49,564 nt of DNA, taken from positions 1 to 49,564 of the forward strand of contig NZ_AUUU01000056.1 of the NCBI RefSeq assembly GCF_002760435.1, given 5' to 3'. Both the position numbers and the translations under genes were made by a program. The notes under the pieces are model-generated. The model saw nothing but the letters and a program-made list of their open reading frames with translations. It ran no database searches and was not told the origin of the DNA. This document shows positions 43,971 through 49,564 of the stretch, in pieces; within the stretch, counting starts at the first letter, position 1, and the number at the start of each line of letters is the position of its first letter. Origin of the DNA: Clostridium sp. LS. Lineage in GTDB: Bacteria > Bacillota > Clostridia > Clostridiales > Clostridiaceae.

Positions 43971-46268
43971 ATGAGAAATATAATAGAAATATTTAAGAGA
44001 GATATTAAGAGGATAGTTACTAATTGGATTACAGTCGTTGTAGTAACAGCTTTAGTGATAATCCCTTCTTTATATTCCTTAATAAATATAGAGGCATCTT
44101 GGGATCCATATTCTAATACTAGCGGCATAAAAGTTGCAGTTATAAATGAAGATAAGGGTACCGTCTTTAAAGATCATGACATAAATATAGGAAATGAACT
44201 AGTTGATAAGCTTAAAGATAATGATAAGCTAGGCTGGGTTTTTGTTGATAAGGAAAATGCTAAGGAAGGCCTAATAATGGAAAAATATTATGCAACTATT
44301 GAGATTCCAGAAGATTTTTCTGAGGATGTCACTACTTTAGCAAAGAAGAATATAGTAAAGCCTCAGCTAATATATACAGTGAATGAAAAGAAAAATGTCA
44401 TAGCGTCTAAAATAACAGACTCAGGCGTAAAGTCAGTTCAAAATGAGCTGGATAAGAATATAACAAAAACTATTTCGGGAATAGTCTTCAGATTATGTGA
44501 TGAAATAGGCGTAGATATAGAGAATAACCGGTCTGAACTCAGAAATATAATGGATTCTGTGTATAAATTAGATGATAATATGCCGGAACTCGAAAAAGTA
44601 TTAGATGAAGCTATAAATGGGACAATAAGTGCTTCTGAATTACTGAATAAGACTAATGAGATTTTACCAACAATATCAGATACTATTGATGGAACTTCGG
44701 AATTTTTAAATAGTACCCAAAGCTTTTTAGATGAGACCCAAAATAATTTACAGAAGGATTCTCCAATGATTAAGGATGATTTAGTTAAATCAGAAAATAT
44801 GCTTGACACTGCGGGAGTAGAGCTTGGTAATATTGATGATAAAATATTACCTGAAACTGAAAAGAAAACATTATTACAAGCTCGGGATACAGCAAATGCT
44901 ACTAAAGTCAGTGTAGAGGATGCTAAGTCTAGACTTAAAAAAATAAAAAAAGCTATAGATAAAATTAGTGAAATACAAATACCTAGTCCTTCAATTGATC
45001 AATCTATCCAGGGCTCAGAACAAATAGCTAAAATTCAGGAAAGCATTGATAAGCAAGTAGACGCACTGAAAAATGCTCAAGATGCACTAAAGGAAGAAAG
45101 TAAGACAATTTCTAAAATAATAGATAGGTTAGATACTGTAGATGATAATCTTGATAAGTTACTCAACAGAATTAATGGCGATCTTGATAAATTAAATAAT
45201 GGAGAAAAACTATTAGATACGCAAAATCTTACTGATACTAGAAAAGTATTAGATGATGCCCATACGTTAATTTCTAATATTACAGATAGCTATGATTCTG
45301 AAATTACACCAACAGTTGATAAGGGGTTTGACTCCATGAGAGAGATTTTAGACAATGGATTAAATTTATCCGCTCAAGGAAAGAAGACATTACCAGAAGT
45401 TCAAGAAATGGTGGATACATTTAAGAATACATCAGATTTATCTAATGACGAATTAAATAAATTAAAAGATAAGTTTCCAGGCATAAAGGATAATGTTCAT
45501 GAGTTAGCAGTGAGGTTAAAAAAGATAGATAATAAAGAGGACATTGATGAGTTGTTAGATATGATAACAAATAATTGGGATAATCAAAGCGATTTTTTAT
45601 CTAGCCCTGTAGAGGTTGAGGATAATAGAATGTTCCCTTGGCCTAATTATGGATCTACTGTAACACCATTTTATACAGTTCTTTGTTTATGGATTGGTGG
45701 ATATGTACTTTCAGTATTAATTGGGACTGAATCAGAACCTTTAGAGGAAGGCAAAGAATTAAAGAATTATGAAAAATATTTTGGAAGATTAACATTATTC
45801 ATATTCATTGCAATAGGACAAGCGATAGTAGCAAGTTCTGGAGCATTGCTTTTATTACATTCTTATGCGGTTCACCCTGTAATGTTTGTTCTATATAGTG
45901 TGTTCATAAGTATAGTGTTTAACTGCATAATTTATACTGCTGTAAGCCTCTTTGGATATGGTGGGATAGTAATGGGAGTGGTATTACTTGTTTTACAAGT
46001 TGCTGGAACTAGTGGTAACTTTCCTATAGAGGTTAATCCGGTAGGTTTCCAAGAATTATTTCCATTTCTTCCGTTTACTTACGCTATAAGCGGTGTAAGA
46101 CAAATACTAGCAGGAATAGTTTATTCAATATTATTAAGAGATAGTGTTATTTTGTGTATATTCATGATAGGCTCAATTACCATTGGAGTGCTATTTAAAG
46201 AAAAGGTGAATACAAAAAGGTCAGACATTGTTAAAATGTTAAAGGAAAGTTCCATAATGAATGGTTAG
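43971..46268 (+). CDS. YhgE/Pip-domain membrane protein, copy 1
   Basis: The 765-residue protein starts with a membrane segment (about 18-38, ITVVVVTALVIIPSLYSLIN) and the YhgE/Pip signature SWDPYSNTSGIKVAVINEDK. A long extracytoplasmic region of about 500 residues follows, rich in heptad-like coiled coil. The C-terminus has about six helices from residue 565 on, with the family motif GNFPIEVNP and PFLPFTYAISGVRQILAG. Relatives include phage-infection protein Pip and EsaA-like type VII secretion components, and the C-terminus is ABC-2-permease-like. Substrate unknown. GAGGGATAAG precedes the ATG. No type VII genes are in the window. Confidence 0.85.
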   Translation: MRNIIEIFKRDIKRIVTNWITVVVVTALVIIPSLYSLINIEASWDPYSNTSGIKVAVINEDKGTVFKDHDINIGNELVDKLKDNDKLGWVFVDKENAKEGLIMEKYYATIEIPEDFSEDVTTLAKKNIVKPQLIYTVNEKKNVIASKITDSGVKSVQNELDKNITKTISGIVFRLCDEIGVDIENNRSELRNIMDSVYKLDDNMPELEKVLDEAINGTISASELLNKTNEILPTISDTIDGTSEFLNSTQSFLDETQNNLQKDSPMIKDDLVKSENMLDTAGVELGNIDDKILPETEKKTLLQARDTANATKVSVEDAKSRLKKIKKAIDKISEIQIPSPSIDQSIQGSEQIAKIQESIDKQVDALKNAQDALKEESKTISKIIDRLDTVDDNLDKLLNRINGDLDKLNNGEKLLDTQNLTDTRKVLDDAHTLISNITDSYDSEITPTVDKGFDSMREILDNGLNLSAQGKKTLPEVQEMVDTFKNTSDLSNDELNKLKDKFPGIKDNVHELAVRLKKIDNKEDIDELLDMITNNWDNQSDFLSSPVEVEDNRMFPWPNYGSTVTPFYTVLCLWIGGYVLSVLIGTESEPLEEGKELKNYEKYFGRLTLFIFIAIGQAIVASSGALLLLHSYAVHPVMFVLYSVFISIVFNCIIYTAVSLFGYGGIVMGVVLLVLQVAGTSGNFPIEVNPVGFQELFPFLPFTYAISGVRQILAGIVYSILLRDSVILCIFMIGSITIGVLFKEKVNTKRSDIVKMLKESSIMNG

Positions 46269-46303
46269 AATAATTTATATTGTGAATATCAGAGGAATTA
46301 GTT

Positions 46304-48595
46304 ATGAAAAATGTATTTAGAATTTATAAAAGGGATATTAACAGAATACGCACCAATTGGGTAGCAAGACTTATGATTATAGTGATTATTATTATTCCAT
46401 CCATGTATTCGCTGATAAATATTAAGGCATCATGGGAGCCGTATTCTAATACAAGTGGAATTAAGATTGCGGTTATTAATGAGGATAAAGGAACGATTTT
46501 TAAGGATAAAGATATTAATTTAGGTAACGAATTAGTAGATAAATTAAAAGAGAATAACAAGTTAGGCTGGGTTTTTACAGATAAGGATAATGGAAAAAAA
46601 GATTTGTTGCAAGAAAAGTATTATGCAACAATTGAAATTCCAGAAGATTTTTCTAAGGATGCAACTACACTAGTTGAAAAAGATATTAAAAAGCCAAAAC
46701 TTATATATACAGTAAATGAAAAGAAAAATGCTGTGGCTCCTAAAATGACAGATTCAGGAATAAAGACTGTACAAAATGAATTGGATCAAAACGTAATAAA
46801 AACTGTTTCAGGAACATTAATTAGAATTTGCAGTGAAAAGGGTGTTGACATACAAGATAATAGATCCAAACTTAGAAAAATTGTAGATAATATTTATGAA
46901 TTAGATGACAATATGTCAGAGCTAGATGAACTTTTGGGCAGTGCTGCCAGTGGGACGGAAGATCTTCAAAAGGTACTTACTAAGACTAATGATATGCTGC
47001 CAACAATATCAGATACCCTTGATTCTTCTGAAGATTTTTTAAATAATAGTAAGTCGGTTTTAGATGATACCCAAGGGCAATTAGCCAATATTTCTCCAAC
47101 AATAAAAGAGGATTTGGTGAAATCAGAAAATATTCTTGATAATTCAAGTGTGGAGCTTAAAAATTTAGATAAAAATATATTGCCTGAAACGGCCAAAAAG
47201 ACGCTGCTAAATGTGCGTGACTCTGCAAAGGCAACAAAAGAAACCCTTAAGGATACAGAAACTAAGCTTAATAGCATAAAGAAATTTATTGATACATTAA
47301 GTAAAATAAAAATCCAAATACCTGCTCTTGGTAATAATGTTATTAATTCAGAGCAAATTAAATCATTGCAAGATCAACTAGATAAACAAGCAAGTGCACT
47401 GAATAGTATGCAGGATAATTTAAAAGATATAAGTAAAATAATTTCAGATACTACAGATAAGTTAAGCACTATAGAGGATAAATTGCAAGTTGTTGTAGAC
47501 AAATCTGACGAAGAAATTGATAAGATAGATAATGAAGGGCTAAATACTCAAACTTTAAAGGATGTCATAAAAGTATTAGATGAAGCTCATACTTTAGTTG
47601 CAGACATTACAGATAGTTATGATTCAGAAATTGTACCAGGCGTAGAAAAAGGAATTAATTTAACGAGAGATGTTTTGGATAATAGTCTATCTATTGTGGA
47701 TGAGGGGAGAAAAACATTACCGGATGTAGAAAAATTGCTAAGCATATCACAAGATGCTGCACATTTATCTAATGATGAATTAAATAACTTAAGAGATAAA
47801 TTTCCTGAAGCCAGAGATAAAGTACATAAATTAGCAGATAAACTTAGAGAAATGGACGAGGATGATAAAATTGATGAATTACTAGATGTAATAACAAACA
47901 ACTGGGAAAATCAAAGTGATTTTTTAGCTAGTCCAGTTGAAATTCAAGATAATAGATTGTTTCCTTGGGTTAATTATGGAACTGCTACAACGCCATTCTA
48001 TACAGTACTTTGCTTATGGGTTGGAGGATTATTAGGATCAGCCTTGTTATCTCTAGAAGCACCAGAATTTGAAGACGGAACAAAGATTAGGCCCCATGAA
48101 ATGTACCTAGGTAAATTACTAATATTTTTATCTATTGGCGTCTGTCAAGCACTTATTGCAAGTTTTGGAGCATTATTTGTATTAAAGAGCTATTCTGTTC
48201 ACCCAATCATGTTTGTATTATTTAGTATATTTGTAAGTATAATATTTGTTATTATTATATATACTGCTGCAAGTTTATTAGAGGCTGTAGGAAAGGCTAT
48301 AATTGTAGTTATATTAGTATTACAAATGGCAGGAGCAGGAGGAAATTTCCCAATTGAAGTAACTCCAGTATTATTTCAAAAAATATATCCATTTTTACCT
48401 TTTACCTATGCTATAAGTGCAATGAGACAGATTATGGCAGGGATCATATATCCAATATTGCTGAAGGATATGGGAATATTGAGTATTTATGCTATAGCAG
48501 CCTTAATAATGGGAGTATTCCTTAAAGGAAAAATAAACAAATTTACAGAAAAAAATATGAAAAAACTTAATATGAGTGGAATATTACGGCATTAG
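46304..48595 (+). CDS. YhgE/Pip-domain membrane protein, copy 2
   Basis: The 763-residue tandem paralogue of the preceding gene begins 35 nt after it and is close to it along the whole length. Shared blocks include YSNTSGIKIAVINEDKG, KYYATIEIPEDFSKDATTL and LIYTVNEKKNAVAPKMTDSG, with a similar coiled-coil middle and the C-terminal helices with GNFPIEVTP and PFLPFTYAISAMRQIMAG. The middle region has diverged most. GAGGAA lies 8 nt from the ATG. The pair probably forms a hetero-oligomer; this is an inference from tandem retention. The function is unknown as for copy 1. Confidence 0.85.
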   Translation: MKNVFRIYKRDINRIRTNWVARLMIIVIIIIPSMYSLINIKASWEPYSNTSGIKIAVINEDKGTIFKDKDINLGNELVDKLKENNKLGWVFTDKDNGKKDLLQEKYYATIEIPEDFSKDATTLVEKDIKKPKLIYTVNEKKNAVAPKMTDSGIKTVQNELDQNVIKTVSGTLIRICSEKGVDIQDNRSKLRKIVDNIYELDDNMSELDELLGSAASGTEDLQKVLTKTNDMLPTISDTLDSSEDFLNNSKSVLDDTQGQLANISPTIKEDLVKSENILDNSSVELKNLDKNILPETAKKTLLNVRDSAKATKETLKDTETKLNSIKKFIDTLSKIKIQIPALGNNVINSEQIKSLQDQLDKQASALNSMQDNLKDISKIISDTTDKLSTIEDKLQVVVDKSDEEIDKIDNEGLNTQTLKDVIKVLDEAHTLVADITDSYDSEIVPGVEKGINLTRDVLDNSLSIVDEGRKTLPDVEKLLSISQDAAHLSNDELNNLRDKFPEARDKVHKLADKLREMDEDDKIDELLDVITNNWENQSDFLASPVEIQDNRLFPWVNYGTATTPFYTVLCLWVGGLLGSALLSLEAPEFEDGTKIRPHEMYLGKLLIFLSIGVCQALIASFGALFVLKSYSVHPIMFVLFSIFVSIIFVIIIYTAASLLEAVGKAIIVVILVLQMAGAGGNFPIEVTPVLFQKIYPFLPFTYAISAMRQIMAGIIYPILLKDMGILSIYAIAALIMGVFLKGKINKFTEKNMKKLNMSGILRH

Positions 48596-48717
48596 ATATT
48601 GGACTCAAGAAAAAATAACAGGTCTATCTGTCTTTATTCATAAATTGCAATATGTAAACATATATTAAATCAAATATGTAATGTTATAATTATATAAACT
48701 TTGAGGTGATATATTAT

Positions 48718-49221
48718 ATGAAAGGTAAGTTGAAGAATAAAAGAAAAGTTAGGATTATTCCCTTAATAATATCTATAGCTATTCCACTTATTTTAGGTGG
48801 ATTGACAACAGTGATTATACCTAATATTCAAGCAATATATGAAGGCTTAACAAAACCAGCATTTTTTCCTCCAGCATTTGTGTTTCCAATTGTTTGGAGT
48901 ATTCTTTACATACTTATGGGAATAGCAGCCTATAAAGTGTATATTCTAAAGTATGATAATATTGATGTAAGTTCAGCAATATTTGTTTATGGAATACAAC
49001 TATTATTAAACTTTTTATGGACAATAATATTCTTTGGATTTAGGCTTTATGGACTAGCATTTTTAGAGCTTATTATATTAATCTTATTTGTATTATTAAC
49101 AATAAAAAGATTTTATGAGAAAGCTGGCAAAAAAGCAGCTCTCTTACTACTTCCATACCTAATATGGCTTATCTATGCCGGAGTTTTAAACTTCTTTATT
49201 TGGATGTTAAACGAAATGTAA
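48718..49221 (+). CDS. tspO: TspO/MBR family tryptophan-rich sensory protein
   Basis: The 167-residue membrane protein has five helices and the TspO pattern: GGLTTVIIP, LTKPAFFPPAFVFPIVWSIL with the conserved Trp, YGIQLLLNFLWTIIFFGFRL, and LLLPYLIWLIYAGVLNFFIW. Bacterial TspO binds porphyrins and related ligands; here only family membership can be claimed. A short basic N-terminal extension (KGKLKNKRKVR) precedes helix 1. GAGGTGAT is 7 nt before the ATG at 48718; the GTG at 48706 is inside it. No tetrapyrrole genes are nearby. Confidence 0.92.
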   Translation: MKGKLKNKRKVRIIPLIISIAIPLILGGLTTVIIPNIQAIYEGLTKPAFFPPAFVFPIVWSILYILMGIAAYKVYILKYDNIDVSSAIFVYGIQLLLNFLWTIIFFGFRLYGLAFLELIILILFVLLTIKRFYEKAGKKAALLLLPYLIWLIYAGVLNFFIWMLNEM

Positions 49222-49237
49222 TAAAATAAAAATTCAC

Positions 49238-49355
49238 TTTAAATATAGCTTAACCGAAATGAGTAACATACTTTTGTTCCAGTTTCTAAGGAATTTTGAT
49301 GGATGATTCTAAGAACAAAAGTGTCTTACTCATTTCTATTTAAGCTATATTTAAA
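49238..49355. repeat. Second long inverted-repeat element
   Basis: A 118-base imperfect hairpin has arms 49238-49280 and 49313-49355. Both ends read TTTAAATATAGCTTAA in opposite directions, and CTTTTGTT pairs with AACAAAAG inside. The left arm carries ACCGAAAT while the right arm complements to ATAGAAAT, the same left-right asymmetry as in the element at 15371-15600 (ACCGAAAT against AAAGAAAT). No T-run follows the stem. Confidence 0.8.
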
Positions 49356-49564
49356 AGCATAAGTTTAAAGGTAATTTATATAGATAGACACTTAAGTTTT
49401 TTAAAAAAATATTTCGAAATAAATCTTATTATATAAATATACTTACATATTTACTAAAACTTAATATGGATATATTTACCAGAAATCATAAATATTTTTA
49501 TGAAAAAGACATTTGAAAATGAGCTGTTAAAGGTTCTTAGTTGTAGGTTGTTCCACTTTAGCTT
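49356..49564 (+). other. AT-rich non-coding end of the window
   Basis: No gene is recognised in these 209 bases. The last 20 bases contain AGGTTGTTCCACTT, which differs by one base from AGGTTGTACCACTT inside the hairpin element at 15456-15469, so a third element may begin at the window edge. Confidence 0.4.

Noticed and set aside
44438..44809. Minus-strand frame of 123 codons inside the first YhgE gene (also 46966-47277 and 47617-47901 in the second)
   Set aside because: Serine/phenylalanine-rich shadows of the coiled-coil coding strand; the plus-strand frames are full-length family members.
43971..48595. Type VII secretion locus
   Set aside because: YhgE/Pip proteins are sometimes linked to it, but no WXG100, EssC-like ATPase or LXG toxin gene is in the window.

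Overview
The window looks like chromosome of a low-GC, obligately anaerobic Firmicute, most likely Clostridium sensu stricto and probably a saccharolytic species of the C. beijerinckii type. This rests on very AT-rich DNA, strong GGAGG ribosome sites, oxygen-sensitive enzymes (asrABC, hcp, nadA) and the polA-coaE-lytic transglycosylase gene order. The species is an inference from content; no search was run.

Left part (1-6.2 kb): sugar utilisation. A truncated sucrose phosphorylase, an alpha-1,6-type glucosidase and a fructokinase read right. A GH36 alpha-galactosidase converges on them and is divergent from an AraC/MsmR-like regulator. Together they would take raffinose or melibiose apart: galactose off, sucrose phosphorolysed, fructose phosphorylated. 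Next come an exported alkaline phosphatase behind a good PHO-box array (6.3-8.1 kb), a YibE/F membrane protein and a nitroreductase.

Middle part (10-27 kb): redox, sulfur and NAD metabolism. Two Crp/Fnr-type regulators precede a formate/nitrite-channel-family protein (probable hydrosulfide channel) and asrABC, the dissimilatory-type sulfite reductase. A 230-bp hairpin element follows, then hcp. hcp and a ferredoxin gene 10 kb away share the same promoter layout, with a Crp/Fnr-like site the same distance from the -10 box. On the minus strand lie a lysine permease under a complete lysine riboswitch and a YtrA-type GntR/ABC-transporter operon. An orphan PocR-type chemoreceptor and nadABC with a palindromic operator follow.

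Housekeeping part (27-34 kb): a universal stress protein, a small conserved protein, trpS, an SRPBCC-like protein, polA, coaE, a lytic transglycosylase and tRNA-Leu(GAG). The 3' end of that tRNA is repeated 1.33 kb downstream. The repeats bracket a decayed island holding an integrase remnant and a CPBP protease; a second integrase remnant lies just outside.

Right part (35.7-49.5 kb): cell-envelope functions. Two DUF3888 exported proteins and a berberine-bridge-type flavoenzyme come first. Then comes a four-gene operon of AlgI-type MBOAT acyltransferase, SGNH protein, stand-alone adenylation enzyme and carrier protein. It is built like dlt but with another gene order, and its adenylation enzyme lacks two residues that mark D-alanine recognition; this is the best candidate for an undescribed system. 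Two tandem YhgE/Pip membrane proteins, a TspO homologue and a second long-hairpin element end the window.
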